The notes: generated by a model not told the origin, from the letters alone. A stretch of DNA of 64,000 nucleotides from Bacillus proteolyticus (GCF_001884065.1 NZ_MACH01000093.1:124001-188000); one strand, 5' to 3'. Shown: positions 36,075 through 45,631, counted from the first letter of the stretch. Made by a program: numbers and translations.

Positions 36075-37016
36075 TTAATCTTTTAAATAAGGAAGGATAC
36101 AGTCTTTAATTAAATTCCATCTATCCCCCGCTTCTGGTACAATTTCAGATGCAATCGCCACCACCAATTCCTTCTCCGGTATACAACAAATCACATTTCC
36201 ACCATCGCCCATTGCACAATATGAAAAGATACCATCTTCTTCTCGTAACCACCATAAGTACCCATAACGATTTGGATTCATCGCTATTGATTCTTGTACC
36301 CATGATTTCGAAAGAATTTGCTTTCCATTATAAGTACCATTACTCAAATATAATTGGCCAAACTTCGCCATATCTCTAGCTGTTAGCGTAAGTCCCCAGC
36401 CGCCCGTCGAAATACCATTTGGATCGTGAACCCATCCTTTTACATCTTTTCCGAATAAGTCATCGAATCCAAATGCTTTCATATTGTAGTTTGGAATTTC
36501 TCTCATACTGATAGGCTGAAATAGATGTTCGTTCGCAAACTCACGAGCACTTTTACCTGTTATGCTCGTAATGATTGCTGATAGTAAATGCGCTCCTGCG
36601 GACGAATATTTAAAAGGTCCAATTTCTCCTCCTTTTCCGATCCTATTGAGTGTATACCGCACCCAATCCTGTTGTGTACATAATTCTTCTAACGGTTCCT
36701 GCCAGTCTACAAAAGGATATGGCGCTGTCATTGTTAGAAGATGGCGTACTGTTACTTCAGATGCCTTAAGTTTATATTCAGGGAAAAACTCTATTACTTT
36801 TTGATCAACGCTCTTTATATATCTTTTATCTATACATATCCCAATTAGCGCAGAGATTATCGTTTTTGTAACTGACGCTACATGAAATGCATCATCTATA
36901 CCGTAGCCGTTATAATAGCTCTCAAAAATAACATTACCTTTCTGCACCACTAACATTCCATTAACATTTTCATATTCTTCTTTTATAATCTGATCTAACT
37001 TTTCAGCAGTTTTCAT
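36075..37016 (-). CDS. Serine hydrolase, class C beta-lactamase/esterase fold
   Basis: A 313-residue penicillin-binding-protein-like hydrolase. SVTK (about 48-51) is the SxxK nucleophile motif, YSSAGA (about 137) the YxN-like motif and GDGGN (about 270) replaces the KTG box. No signal peptide is seen, so it is probably an intracellular esterase or peptidase rather than a beta-lactamase. It lies 24 bases downstream of an AraC-type regulator on the same strand and may be controlled by it. Confidence 0.88.
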   Translation of the reverse strand: MKTAEKLDQIIKEEYENVNGMLVVQKGNVIFESYYNGYGIDDAFHVASVTKTIISALIGICIDKRYIKSVDQKVIEFFPEYKLKASEVTVRHLLTMTAPYPFVDWQEPLEELCTQQDWVRYTLNRIGKGGEIGPFKYSSAGAHLLSAIITSITGKSAREFANEHLFQPISMREIPNYNMKAFGFDDLFGKDVKGWVHDPNGISTGGWGLTLTARDMAKFGQLYLSNGTYNGKQILSKSWVQESIAMNPNRYGYLWWLREEDGIFSYCAMGDGGNVICCIPEKELVVAIASEIVPEAGDRWNLIKDCILPYLKD

Positions 37017-37040
37017 TATTCCTTCCCCTTTAACCTATAA

Positions 37041-37931
37041 TTAAAAAGGTTCGATAGGTACATATATATCAACTATATGTTTATGTTCGGGATGCTGCTT
37101 TGGATCATTTCTATACACTTCAAATGGATACGAGTCTCTCGGTTTATATCCGCTATTTGGCAACCATTCACCGTATAAGAAATCCCATGCTCCTTTATAT
37201 TCATCTTGGAATATTTCAAAATGTCCTACTGCATACTTGCCTGAAGGTATTACCATTATTCCTATGTCGTTCGTTTCTATTGCGGATTCATCTGGAATTG
37301 TTATACATAAACTTGTTCTTAAATGATAGTCCTCAGTAAATTCATGATGATCGTGGTAAATGGTTAATACTTTCGTATCCTCAAATACATGATAGTTTTG
37401 CTCAACTGCGTAATGAAATAGTTTTTCTATCATTTTCGGAAACGCTATAGTTAACTCTCCATATGTACCGATATGTCTTATGTATGCGACGTTTACATTG
37501 TCCGCTGTTACAATTTCGACCTCTCCTCGAACCTTCTTACATTCATTGTATTGAGAAGTTCCGCTTACGTCTTTGCAATTCTTGCTATTGTGATTTCTAT
37601 AGTTGGACGGACTTACACCGTAATAATTTTTAAATGTCCGAGAGAAAACTGCTGAATCAGTGAATCCGAAGTGATAAGCAATATCTGTAATCGTCATATC
37701 CGGCCGGTATGTAAGTATATGTGTTGCTCTCTCTAGTTTCAATCGATTTACATATCGTGATAACGGCTCATCTACTATTCCTTTAAAAATCCGATGAAAA
37801 TGAAACTTTGAAAATCCTGCTACATCGGCTAACTCTTCAATGGATAGTGAACTATCTATGTTGGATTCTATATAATCTTGAACTGTATATATGCGTCTTA
37901 AATACTCATTTCTACTTTGTTTACTCTCCAT
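37041..37931 (-). CDS. AraC-family regulator with GyrI-like effector domain
   Basis: A 296-residue regulator. The N-terminal part carries the two AraC helix-turn-helix units (LSIEELADVAGFSKFHFHRIFK and ITDIAYHFGFTDSAVFSRTFK, up to about residue 112), and the C-terminal part is a GyrI-like small-molecule-binding domain (VAYIRHIGTYGEL, PSGKYAVGHFEI). This Rob/BmrR-like combination often senses toxic organic compounds. Confidence 0.92.
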   Translation of the reverse strand: MESKQSRNEYLRRIYTVQDYIESNIDSSLSIEELADVAGFSKFHFHRIFKGIVDEPLSRYVNRLKLERATHILTYRPDMTITDIAYHFGFTDSAVFSRTFKNYYGVSPSNYRNHNSKNCKDVSGTSQYNECKKVRGEVEIVTADNVNVAYIRHIGTYGELTIAFPKMIEKLFHYAVEQNYHVFEDTKVLTIYHDHHEFTEDYHLRTSLCITIPDESAIETNDIGIMVIPSGKYAVGHFEIFQDEYKGAWDFLYGEWLPNSGYKPRDSYPFEVYRNDPKQHPEHKHIVDIYVPIEPF

Positions 37932-37949
37932 ACTCCTATCTCCTCACAA

Positions 37950-37976
37950 CAAAAAGGCTAACTTTACGTCAGCCTA
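37950..37976 (-). terminator. Terminator after the GNAT gene
   Basis: On the minus strand AGGCTGAC and GTTAGCCT form a short stem followed by TTTTTG, a few bases after the acetyltransferase stop. Confidence 0.6.
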
Positions 37977-37978
37977 CT

Positions 37979-38449
37979 TTACACATTTTTTAAAAACAAA
38001 ACTCTACTCCCGCCATTTCCATCATAATTTGTATGTACGGATACACCTTCTATTTCATCATCCCCAGCCTCAATTCGAAAGCCTATTTCTTGATGAAACT
38101 GTATCGATTTTTTATTTACTGGTGATGTGATTGCTTTTACAACTTTACGATTGTTTGCACGAGCGGCATCAAAGAAATAAGAATACAATGTCGACGCGAT
38201 CCCTCTTCTTCTAAACTTCGGATTTACACCGATAAAATGAACATATGCTTCATCTTTATATGTTTGTGAAAAAAATCCGCATAAGAAACCTAACGTTTCT
38301 CCCTCTTCTTCAATGATAAAACTCGTTTCTTGAAAGTGAACGAAAAACAGCTTCGGCAACATATTAGCCATGTTTCTCCCGCCCCACCAATCATTTAATA
38401 CAGAATGAATCTTTACATAATCTTCCCCTTGAATGTTTCTTACTCGCAT
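37979..38449 (-). CDS. GNAT-family N-acetyltransferase
   Basis: A 156-residue acetyltransferase. The acetyl-CoA-binding motif A is VNPKFRRRGIASTLYSYF (about 85-102). The ATG at 38449 follows GAGAGGGA; an upstream GTG overlaps the previous gene's end. Substrate unknown. Confidence 0.85.
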   Translation of the reverse strand: MRVRNIQGEDYVKIHSVLNDWWGGRNMANMLPKLFFVHFQETSFIIEEEGETLGFLCGFFSQTYKDEAYVHFIGVNPKFRRRGIASTLYSYFFDAARANNRKVVKAITSPVNKKSIQFHQEIGFRIEAGDDEIEGVSVHTNYDGNGGSRVLFLKNV

Positions 38450-38466
38450 GTATTTCTCCCTCTCAC

Positions 38467-38868
38467 TCACTTCATTTTTTCATATATTTTAATAACCGTT
38501 TCGACTAACAGAATGAATACCCAAATACCTGAAAATACAAGCACAGACTGGAATATCGATCCAATTACCATAACACCAACTGCACCTGTTATTGAAAATG
38601 ATATTCCACCAAGCCCTGGATCCTGTATAAGTGCTCCAGCAGAAAAAGCAGTTATAATAGATACTATTAAATAAATAACACTCATTATTTTTAATATTTT
38701 TATAGAAAGATACGAAGTTTGTTCTTCTTCCACTTGTGATAATTCGATCTCTCCACTCGCAATTCCTTTTTGCAAACAGTCCTCACATAAAAATTCTTCC
38801 TTAATTTTTTTACCACCGTGCAATGTACCTGTTATTTCTTTACATCGTGAACACTTTCGATTTATCAT
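38467..38868 (-). CDS. Small zinc-ribbon membrane protein
   Basis: A 133-residue protein of unknown function. An N-terminal Cys4 site (CSRC at 5-8, CEDC at 28-31) suggests a zinc ribbon, followed by two hydrophobic segments (about 58-80 and 94-124). It ends 18 bases before the acetyltransferase start, so the two are probably co-transcribed. Confidence 0.75.
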   Translation of the reverse strand: MINRKCSRCKEITGTLHGGKKIKEEFLCEDCLQKGIASGEIELSQVEEEQTSYLSIKILKIMSVIYLIVSIITAFSAGALIQDPGLGGISFSITGAVGVMVIGSIFQSVLVFSGIWVFILLVETVIKIYEKMK

Positions 38869-38964
38869 TTTGTTATCACTCCAATCTCGTAAGATTATAC
38901 TTATATAATTCTGTATTTGCCTTAATATTCCTTTTATGTATTTTATAGAGAAATGAGGTGTTTT

Positions 38965-39432
38965 ATGATGTCTAAACTTACTTTTGGTTATAAAAAACCC
39001 ACTGAACAGTATGTATTACGACCTAGTTGCTATGCGGTTATTTTTAACGATACTTGCTCAAAAATGGCTGTTATCAAAAAAAGAAATCGTTACTTTTTAC
39101 CTGGTGGCGGTATGGAAGGTCAAGAAACCAAAGAAGAATGTTTACATCGTGAATTGCTCGAGGAATTAGGATGGGCAATTGAAATTGATCAATATTTCGG
39201 TAATGCAGCACGATATTTTTATGCAGAAAAGGAAGATACACATTATTTAAATGATGGGTTCTTTTATATTGCGAACATGGTGCAAAAACAAACTGAAAAC
39301 TGTGAGGAGGATCATGTTTTACGGTGGATGTCTCCATTACATGCTATAGAGCTTTTAATTCATGATCATCAAAAATGGGCTGTTGAACAAGCGCTTTTAT
39401 TACAAAAACAAAAAGGATCTCCTTCTATATGA
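38965..39432 (+). CDS. NUDIX hydrolase
   Basis: About 155 residues. The NUDIX box GGGMEGQETKEECLHRELLEELG is complete (about 47-69). ATG 38965 or 38968 fits the GAGGTG 5-8 bases upstream; an ATG at 38953 overlaps that site and is unlikely. The stop codon lies within the loop of the downstream terminator. Confidence 0.88.
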   Translation: MMSKLTFGYKKPTEQYVLRPSCYAVIFNDTCSKMAVIKKRNRYFLPGGGMEGQETKEECLHRELLEELGWAIEIDQYFGNAARYFYAEKEDTHYLNDGFFYIANMVQKQTENCEEDHVLRWMSPLHAIELLIHDHQKWAVEQALLLQKQKGSPSI

Positions 39433-39446
39433 AAGAGATCCTTTTT
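39409..39446. terminator. Bidirectional terminator overlapping a stop codon
   Basis: AAAAGGATCTC pairs with GAGATCCTTTT around CTTCTATATGAAA; the loop contains the NUDIX gene's TGA. It also ends the convergent transporter gene. Confidence 0.85.
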
Positions 39447-39450
39447 ACCT

Positions 39451-40362
39451 TTAGCTTACTTTTTTCAAATTGAGAGCAGGCTTTTTAATTCCGCCTTTTT
39501 TGACTACATATAAACCGATGAAGATAATAAGACCGCCAACTAATTGCATCATATTGATTTCCTCTCCGATTGTTACAGCTGCAAAGATAACTGCGAATAA
39601 TGGTACAAGATACATATAAACCATTACTTTCGTTGAACCTATTTTACTAATACCGACATACCACATGGCAAGTCCGAAGATTGTCGCAAAGACGATTGAA
39701 TATGCTAGAGAACCCCAGCTTGGCATATCTACTGGCCACGTTAACGTATTTACATTGAATAAACAGTATATAACTAGCGGTACAATTCCAATTAATGTAG
39801 ACCATGATGTAACTCTCATTGCAGAGTATTTTGTAATGAGAGGTTGCGCTAAAATTGGATACCATCCCCACGCGATTGCTGCGACTAATCCAATTACATT
39901 TCCGAGCCATGCATATTCGTAAGTAGCTCCTCCCGTATGCCCTGTTAATAATACAAATGCTGCACCAATAAAGGCTATTATTGAACCAATTTGTACTTTC
40001 ATCGAAAAGCGTTCTTGTTTGTGTAATACTGCTAATATCCCTGTAAAAATCGGTGACATCGCAATTAATAATGAGGCGTTCGTTGCTGAAGTATATTTCA
40101 CAGATAGCATAAACATCGTTTGATACATCGTCGTTCCAACGATACCGACTGCTAATAATCGTAACCAATCTTTTCTTTCAATACGTAATGAGCGTTCCAT
40201 CATAAATGTAATAAGTAATAATACCGGTGATGCTACTAAAAATCGTAAACTATTAAATTGAATGGATGACATAAATGCCACGCCATACTTTCCAATTGTA
40301 TAATTTGCTCCCCATACTAATGCAACTGATACTAGGAGCCACTCCATTTGCCATCGTTTCAT
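39451..40362 (-). CDS. EamA/DMT-family transporter
   Basis: A 303-residue ten-helix exporter of the drug/metabolite transporter superfamily with the two EamA repeats (SVALVWGANYTIGKYG at the start, GLAMWYVGISKIG in the second half). The ATG at 40362 follows AGGGGAG. It is divergent from a MocR-type regulator and shares with it a region of repeated AATTGGCTGG half-sites, so it is probably the regulator's target. Substrate unknown; amino acids or vitamins are typical. Confidence 0.9.
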   Translation of the reverse strand: MKRWQMEWLLVSVALVWGANYTIGKYGVAFMSSIQFNSLRFLVASPVLLLITFMMERSLRIERKDWLRLLAVGIVGTTMYQTMFMLSVKYTSATNASLLIAMSPIFTGILAVLHKQERFSMKVQIGSIIAFIGAAFVLLTGHTGGATYEYAWLGNVIGLVAAIAWGWYPILAQPLITKYSAMRVTSWSTLIGIVPLVIYCLFNVNTLTWPVDMPSWGSLAYSIVFATIFGLAMWYVGISKIGSTKVMVYMYLVPLFAVIFAAVTIGEEINMMQLVGGLIIFIGLYVVKKGGIKKPALNLKKVS

Positions 40363-40394
40363 CCTAATCTCCCCTTCCCTATTTAGCATAGTAA

Positions 40395-40446
40395 AATTGG
40401 CTGGATAAAACACCGTCCAATTGGCTGTTTTTTTACCCAGCCAATT
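40395..40446. promoter_or_regulatory. Three half-sites shared by the divergent DMT and MocR genes
   Basis: AATTGGCTGG (40395-40404), CCAATTGGCTG (40417-40427) and the inverted CCAGCCAATT (40437-40446). Repeats of this kind, two direct and one inverted, are typical binding sites of MocR/GntR regulators. Confidence 0.7.
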
Positions 40447-40486
40447 TGTTATACTTGATGTATATAAGATTTGCGGAGGCGTTTGT

Positions 40487-41929
40487 ATGGAATGGAAGCT
40501 AGATAACGACAGTAAAATCCCAATTTATCAGCAAGTTGTTGACTTTATTGAAAAACGTATTACATACGGAGAGCTTCCCCCAGGTAGCTTCCTCCCTTCA
40601 GAACGGAAATTAGCTACACAGTTAAATGTAAACCGAAGTACGGTAACGACTGCTTATAATGAACTTCGCGCTATGGGAATTGTAGAAAGTACGACTGGTA
40701 AAGGTACACGTGTAAGTACACATATGTGGGGCGTTTCTCCAACATTAACGCCAAACTGGAGAGGTTTCGTAGAAGGTGGTACTTTTTTACCAAACTTACC
40801 GCTACTTCGCCATATTCGGGCAGAAGTACAACAAAATGAAAACATGATAGATTTTGCCAACGGAGAGCTCGGTTGTAATCTCTATCCTCACGATCAACTA
40901 CAAACGATTTTACGAGAACAACCGTTAACACAGTCATTAAGTTACGATCATCCGCAAGGGTATCTCCCGCTAAGGCAAGCGGTAGTAAAATATATGAAGG
41001 ATTATTTAAAAATCGAAGCGACTGAACAATCCATTATGATTACATCTGGTGCCCAGCAAGCACTCCACCTAATCGTACAATGCTTATTAAATCCAGGTGA
41101 TGCAGTCGCTTTTGAAAGTCCTTCACACTGTTATTCATTACCGTTATTCCAATCAGCAGGTATTCGTATTTTCCCATTACCTGTCGATGAACACGGTATT
41201 AATCCAGATGATGTGCAAGAGTTGTATAGAAAGCATCGTATTAAAATGATCTTTTTAAATCCAAATTTCCAAAATCCTACGGGAACGATGCTTCATCCAA
41301 ATCGAAGAAAAAAACTTTTATCACTTTGCGCAGACTTACGAATTGCGATTGTTGAAGATGATCCGTCCAGTTTACTTACGCTAGAAAATAAACAACCTTG
41401 CCCTACTTTGAAATCGATTGATGAAAATGGAACAGTCATTTATGTACATTCCTTATCAAAAATGATTGCGCCAGGTTTACGAGTTGGCTGGCTTGTCGCC
41501 CCGCAGTCAGTAGTCGAGAGGTTATCCGACGCACGGCACCAAATGGAATTAGGAATGAGTATATTCCCGCAATGGCTTATGCAACAATTTTTCGAAACTG
41601 TCCCATTCCAGTCGCATATCGTACCGTTACGAAAACAACTAGCAGAAAAAAGAGACATTATCGTGCGCGCCCTAAACGAGCAACTTCATGATAAAATCTC
41701 TTTTTCAAACCCTACTGGTGGTATTTACATATGGGGAAAATTAAACGAACCGATAAATGAAAAACAACTCATTATGCAAAGCTTAAAACAAGAAATTGCC
41801 TTTATGCCGGGTAGTATTTTCGGCGCGAAAGATGGTTATATTCGTTTATCTTATGGGAAAGTGAACATTGATCAAATTGAGGAAGGTATTTCCCGTTTGC
41901 GTGAGGCTATTTTGGTATGTGAAAAATAA
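40487..41929 (+). CDS. MocR-family regulator (GntR domain fused to aminotransferase fold)
   Basis: A 480-residue protein: N-terminal GntR winged helix (IPIYQQVVDFIEKRI, LPSERKLATQLNVNRSTVTTAY, residues about 11-75), then a class I aminotransferase-like domain with the PLP-lysine in HSLSKMIAPGLRVGW and NPNFQNPTG. MocR proteins bind PLP and often a second amine ligand. ATG 40487 is set by GGAGGC. Divergent from the EamA transporter. Confidence 0.92.
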   Translation: MEWKLDNDSKIPIYQQVVDFIEKRITYGELPPGSFLPSERKLATQLNVNRSTVTTAYNELRAMGIVESTTGKGTRVSTHMWGVSPTLTPNWRGFVEGGTFLPNLPLLRHIRAEVQQNENMIDFANGELGCNLYPHDQLQTILREQPLTQSLSYDHPQGYLPLRQAVVKYMKDYLKIEATEQSIMITSGAQQALHLIVQCLLNPGDAVAFESPSHCYSLPLFQSAGIRIFPLPVDEHGINPDDVQELYRKHRIKMIFLNPNFQNPTGTMLHPNRRKKLLSLCADLRIAIVEDDPSSLLTLENKQPCPTLKSIDENGTVIYVHSLSKMIAPGLRVGWLVAPQSVVERLSDARHQMELGMSIFPQWLMQQFFETVPFQSHIVPLRKQLAEKRDIIVRALNEQLHDKISFSNPTGGIYIWGKLNEPINEKQLIMQSLKQEIAFMPGSIFGAKDGYIRLSYGKVNIDQIEEGISRLREAILVCEK

Positions 41930-42010
41930 CTTTAAATAAAGCTGTATCGTTTGACAAAAGAAAATTCTACCATTATCATCAACTCGAATCTATTTATAGG
42001 AGTGATAAAA

Positions 42011-42451
42011 ATGAAAATTTACATTGATGCAGATGCCTGTCCTGTAAAAGATGTGATTATTTTTGAAGCTACGAATGCAGAAATTCCTGTTACCCTCGTT
42101 ACTAGCTTTTCTCATTACTCTAATGCAGAGCAGCCAAAAGGTGTGGAAACAATTTATGTTGATTCTGGAGCGGATGCTGCGGATTACCGAATTATGCAGT
42201 TAGCAAAAAAAGAAGATTTAATCGTAACACAAGATTATGGTCTTGCTTCGCTCGCTTTAGCAAAAGGCTGTATCGTTCTACACCATAAAGGCTATAAGTA
42301 TACGAATGAAAACATTGACCAATTATTACAAACACGTTATTTAAGTGCAATGGTTCGAAAAAGCGGCAAGCGTACAAAAGGTCCAAAACCATTTACAGCA
42401 GAAGATAAAGAGAAATTTAGAGAGCTCTTTAAAAGTGTAATTTCACGTTAG
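42011..42451 (+). CDS. YaiI/YqxD-family protein (DUF188)
   Basis: A 146-residue protein with the family start [14 protein letters not shown] and the central [10 protein letters not shown] and [11 protein letters not shown], consistent with a PIN-like nuclease fold. Function unknown. ATG 42011 follows AGGAGTG; the open frame upstream lacks a start signal. Confidence 0.9.
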   Translation: MKIYIDADACPVKDVIIFEATNAEIPVTLVTSFSHYSNAEQPKGVETIYVDSGADAADYRIMQLAKKEDLIVTQDYGLASLALAKGCIVLHHKGYKYTNENIDQLLQTRYLSAMVRKSGKRTKGPKPFTAEDKEKFRELFKSVISR

Positions 42452-42489
42452 AGATGAACCTTCTATTTGTAGAGAACACTTTGCAAAGA

Positions 42490-42525
42490 AAAGAAGAGAA
42501 TATCCAAATGAACATTCTCTTCTTG
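42490..42525. terminator. Bidirectional terminator
   Basis: AAGAAGAGAAT pairs perfectly with ATTCTCTTCTT around a 12-base loop, between convergent genes. Confidence 0.8.
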
Positions 42526-42537
42526 AGGTTTACCCGT

Positions 42538-42852
42538 TTAAAATGAAGGTAAATTATCTAAGTTATTTTCCTTTATTCCATCAGGTTCACTACGTATAAT
42601 ATCCCTACCATACTTATGAAATACGTCCATATGAGCTAACTTCCCTGATTTCACTTCACTAATAGCAGTAATATAATCTAACTCTCTCCCGCTACTTGTT
42701 TTAAACGCTATTAAATCACCATCATCATTTTTACGAACGGCAACAATTCGTTCTGCTCCTGAATTGACTTCATGGCCTACTTCAAATTGAGCTTGCTCTT
42801 CTCCTTGATGTAAGTAATCATTATAAACTTTTTCAAAGTCTTTTTTGTCCAT
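42538..42852 (-). CDS. DUF3892 domain-containing protein
   Basis: A 104-residue protein with the DUF3892 core (IVAVRKNDDGDLIAFKTSSG then LDYITAI). Function unknown. The ATG at 42852 is set by GGAGGTG 6 bases upstream. It stands alone next to the two-component genes. Confidence 0.8.
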   Translation of the reverse strand: MDKKDFEKVYNDYLHQGEEQAQFEVGHEVNSGAERIVAVRKNDDGDLIAFKTSSGRELDYITAISEVKSGKLAHMDVFHKYGRDIIRSEPDGIKENNLDNLPSF

Positions 42853-42915
42853 AAAATTCACCTCCAACACATTTTATTAGTATGGTTGGGAGGTATTGGT
42901 TTTATGTATTTTTCT

Positions 42916-43911
42916 CTAAACTTTAGTATTTTCAAATGAAAACATAGTCCCCTCACTATTGGATTGTAAAGTGTATTTTATATCGAACATCTTTGATATA
43001 TCTTCAATATTTTTCAAACCAAGTCCCGTTCCTTTTTTATTTATATCAAACCCAATCCCGTTATCTCTAAAGGAAACAACATCTTCATCTATAATGATTT
43101 TGAGTTTTTTAGCTTGTGAATGTTTAAGAACATTTTGAAAAATATTATCAAATAGCCTTTGAATCCATAACTCATTACTATCCCATATCAACTCTTTATC
43201 TTGTGGATTATATACTAATTCAATTTTATGAATGCTATACAAATAGCTCCATTTTTTAATCATGTTTTCTATTAAATTATGTATATTCACTTCATCATTC
43301 ACAATATAAGTATTCTCTAATGTCTCTGTAGATTGAATATTAAATTCGTTAGTTAAATCACTTATATATTGTATCTGCTCATACAGTGATTCAAGTACTG
43401 GTGCTTGTTCTTCGTATTCGCTTTCTAAATAATATAATTGTAATCTAACCGCTGTTAAGGGTGTATTAATATCATGCTGTAATTTATTTAATAGCTCTTT
43501 TTTTATTTGTTCTTGTTGTCGTAATTCTAATTCTCGATAAGTCGTTCTTTCTATAAGCAAGTTTACTGACTTAATCAATTCTCCCATCTCATCATCACTT
43601 TTGACATCTATTATATTAGGGATTTTTTTATCACTAGCTAAATCTCGAATCGTTTGATTTAATACATTAATTTTATTTAATACTGTGTTAATCGATTTTG
43701 AAAATACAAAAGCTAATACTAATAGTGATAATAAAAAAATGATTAACATAGTAGGGTATGCAAAGGATTCGTGAAAAGGAATGTTCTTATTTTTAATTTT
43801 AAAGGCAGCATTATAAATAACTGATACAAAGATACTAATCGATAACAATAACAATGGTACGCTAATAATAGCGGAGAATAGTAGTAACTGATATTTTTTC
43901 TTTAAGTTCAT
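42916..43911 (-). CDS. Two-component sensor histidine kinase
   Basis: A 331-residue membrane kinase: two membrane helices close together (about 8-34 and 50-72) with almost no external loop, a HAMP-like linker, phospho-acceptor histidine in LQHDINTPLTAV (about 144), and ATPase boxes LFDNIFQNVLKHS (N) and FRDNGIGFD (G1). The short external part suggests sensing in or near the membrane, as in kinases that respond to envelope stress. The start overlaps the response-regulator stop by four bases (ATGA). Confidence 0.92.
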   Translation of the reverse strand: MNLKKKYQLLLFSAIISVPLLLLSISIFVSVIYNAAFKIKNKNIPFHESFAYPTMLIIFLLSLLVLAFVFSKSINTVLNKINVLNQTIRDLASDKKIPNIIDVKSDDEMGELIKSVNLLIERTTYRELELRQQEQIKKELLNKLQHDINTPLTAVRLQLYYLESEYEEQAPVLESLYEQIQYISDLTNEFNIQSTETLENTYIVNDEVNIHNLIENMIKKWSYLYSIHKIELVYNPQDKELIWDSNELWIQRLFDNIFQNVLKHSQAKKLKIIIDEDVVSFRDNGIGFDINKKGTGLGLKNIEDISKMFDIKYTLQSNSEGTMFSFENTKV

Positions 43912-44579
43912 TTTTTCATATAGGTATTTAGTCTATACCCTTCTCCATAAATATTTTGAATAATATCACCTGTTTTATCATTGATTTTGGCCCTGATTTT
44001 TTTTATATGTACGTTCATGATATTTTGATTTCTATCTTCGAGTTGCCATAAGTAACCAAAGAAGTGTTCTTTTGTTAAAATTCTATCCCTATTTTCATAA
44101 AAATAGAAAAATATTTTACGCTCAATCGCTGTAAACACAACTTCATCACGCAAACCATTAATGAAAACCCTTTTATATTCTGCATCTATAAATAAATGTT
44201 TAATTTGCGTGAAAGTACCATATTGATTATCTAACATTTTCTGAATTCTTAACAATAATTCTCGAGGATCAAAAGGTTTTATCATGTATTCTTCTCCAAT
44301 GGTAAGACCTTTTAGTTTACTATCAATATCATTCCGAGCTGATAGAAATATGATTGGAATATTTAATCCTAGATTTTTTATTTTTTTTGTAATTTGATAA
44401 CCATCTTCACCTGGTAACATAACATCCATTATGACTAAATCTATTTCATGAATTACATCAAGAACATTCTTTCCTTCTTTCTCCCAATACACTTTATACT
44501 TCTCACGCTGCAAAATTTTTTGTAATAAATCTCCTATCATCAAATCATCTTCAACAATTAATATGTTATATTCTTTCAT
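43908..44579 (-). CDS. OmpR-family response regulator
   Basis: A 223-residue regulator. Receiver domain with the phosphorylated aspartate in VIMDVMLPGEDG (about D53), K in MIKPFD (about 103); C-terminal winged helix (residues about 127-220, IERKIFFYFYENRDRILTKEHFF). Encoded between the alpha/beta hydrolase gene and the kinase, 34 bases after the former. Confidence 0.93.
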   Translation of the reverse strand: MKEYNILIVEDDLMIGDLLQKILQREKYKVYWEKEGKNVLDVIHEIDLVIMDVMLPGEDGYQITKKIKNLGLNIPIIFLSARNDIDSKLKGLTIGEEYMIKPFDPRELLLRIQKMLDNQYGTFTQIKHLFIDAEYKRVFINGLRDEVVFTAIERKIFFYFYENRDRILTKEHFFGYLWQLEDRNQNIMNVHIKKIRAKINDKTGDIIQNIYGEGYRLNTYMKK

Positions 44580-44613
44580 TATGTAGACCTTCCATCACTA
44601 AAATAACAATAGC

Positions 44614-45600
44614 TTAGTTCTTCACTACTTTATTATTAATAAAATCCGTAGCAAGTTTGTATATTTCATCAGGAGCGTGTAAATAAATACTATGTGTACC
44701 TTCAATTTTTTTCACATCAGCTATCAATAACTTGCTAGCAAACTCCTCATAATCTTTGTTTTTTTGCTTTGTATATTTCGAGTTTTTATTTTCCCTAGCA
44801 ATCGCATCTATAAATAAAATTGGTGTTTCTTTTGGGAATGATAAGGAATTAGATTTGTTACTGTTATTGTAACTTTGTAAAAGTTCTTGCTTCATATCAT
44901 CATTAAAAGCTTGTTTATATGAGAGCGCTTTATAAATATTTTTTTCCTGTTCAGTTAAAAAGGATTGCTGAATTACTTCGGGATTATAAGTAATAGAAGG
45001 AACTAATCGCTGAAAACCAATTTTCGTTAAAATATTCATTCCTTTTATTCTTAATGAATCAAGCTCGTCTATTTTATGAGTTACGTACTGATTAGGTAAA
45101 CCAATATCTAACGCAATAATCCCTTTTACTTCACTTGGGTATTTTTGTGCCCAATAAATAGCCTCTATACCGGATAGAGAGTGTGGCACTAAAATATAGG
45201 GTGGTTTATTTCCACTTCTAATAAGCGCTTCTCTCGTTTGTTCTAATATCGTATCAATATCTCTATCATCATGAAAAACATCACTGTATCCATAACCAGC
45301 TCTCTCAATTACAGAAATCTTGTTTTCTTTCGAAAATTCACTATATAACCCTTTCAATTCATAAACAGGAGCGGCAATTCCAGATCCGGCCATAAATACA
45401 AACGTATCCTTCCCGCTCCCCTCGTTATAAACATTCACTTTTTTATTATTGAAATTAACAAGTTCCCCTTCATTGTTCATTAATTTCGATTCCATTCTTA
45501 ATTGATAGTTATGATATATAAATACAGCGCCTAATCCAAGAAAAATAATGCTGCTACAAACAAAAAATATAATCTTTACTATCTTCAATAATTTTTTCAT
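44614..45600 (-). CDS. Membrane-anchored alpha/beta hydrolase in a two-component operon
   Basis: A 328-residue protein with one N-terminal hydrophobic segment (about 8-27) that should anchor it with the catalytic domain outside. Hydrolase motifs: MAGSGIAAP, ERAGYGYSD, nucleophile serine in VPHSLSGIE, acid in LFIDAIARE and histidine in GTHSIYLHAP. First gene of the operon with the regulator and kinase; it may be their main output or act on the sensed compound. A perfect hairpin covers its ribosome binding site. Confidence 0.88.
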   Translation of the reverse strand: MKKLLKIVKIIFFVCSSIIFLGLGAVFIYHNYQLRMESKLMNNEGELVNFNNKKVNVYNEGSGKDTFVFMAGSGIAAPVYELKGLYSEFSKENKISVIERAGYGYSDVFHDDRDIDTILEQTREALIRSGNKPPYILVPHSLSGIEAIYWAQKYPSEVKGIIALDIGLPNQYVTHKIDELDSLRIKGMNILTKIGFQRLVPSITYNPEVIQQSFLTEQEKNIYKALSYKQAFNDDMKQELLQSYNNSNKSNSLSFPKETPILFIDAIARENKNSKYTKQKNKDYEEFASKLLIADVKKIEGTHSIYLHAPDEIYKLATDFINNKVVKN

Positions 45601-45607
45601 TTGACAC

Positions 45608-45631
45608 CCCTTTCAGCCTATACTGAAAGGG
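45608..45631 (-). promoter_or_regulatory. Perfect hairpin sequestering the hydrolase ribosome binding site
   Basis: On the minus strand CCCTTTCAG and CTGAAAGGG pair perfectly around TATAGG. The 3' arm is the Shine-Dalgarno sequence (GAAAGGGG), about 7 bases before the ATG at 45600. It may be a translational switch, or as DNA an operator. Confidence 0.65.

Noticed and set aside
36075-37016. Beta-lactamase resistance gene
   Set aside because: No signal peptide and the KTG box is replaced by GDGGN; an intracellular serine hydrolase is more likely.
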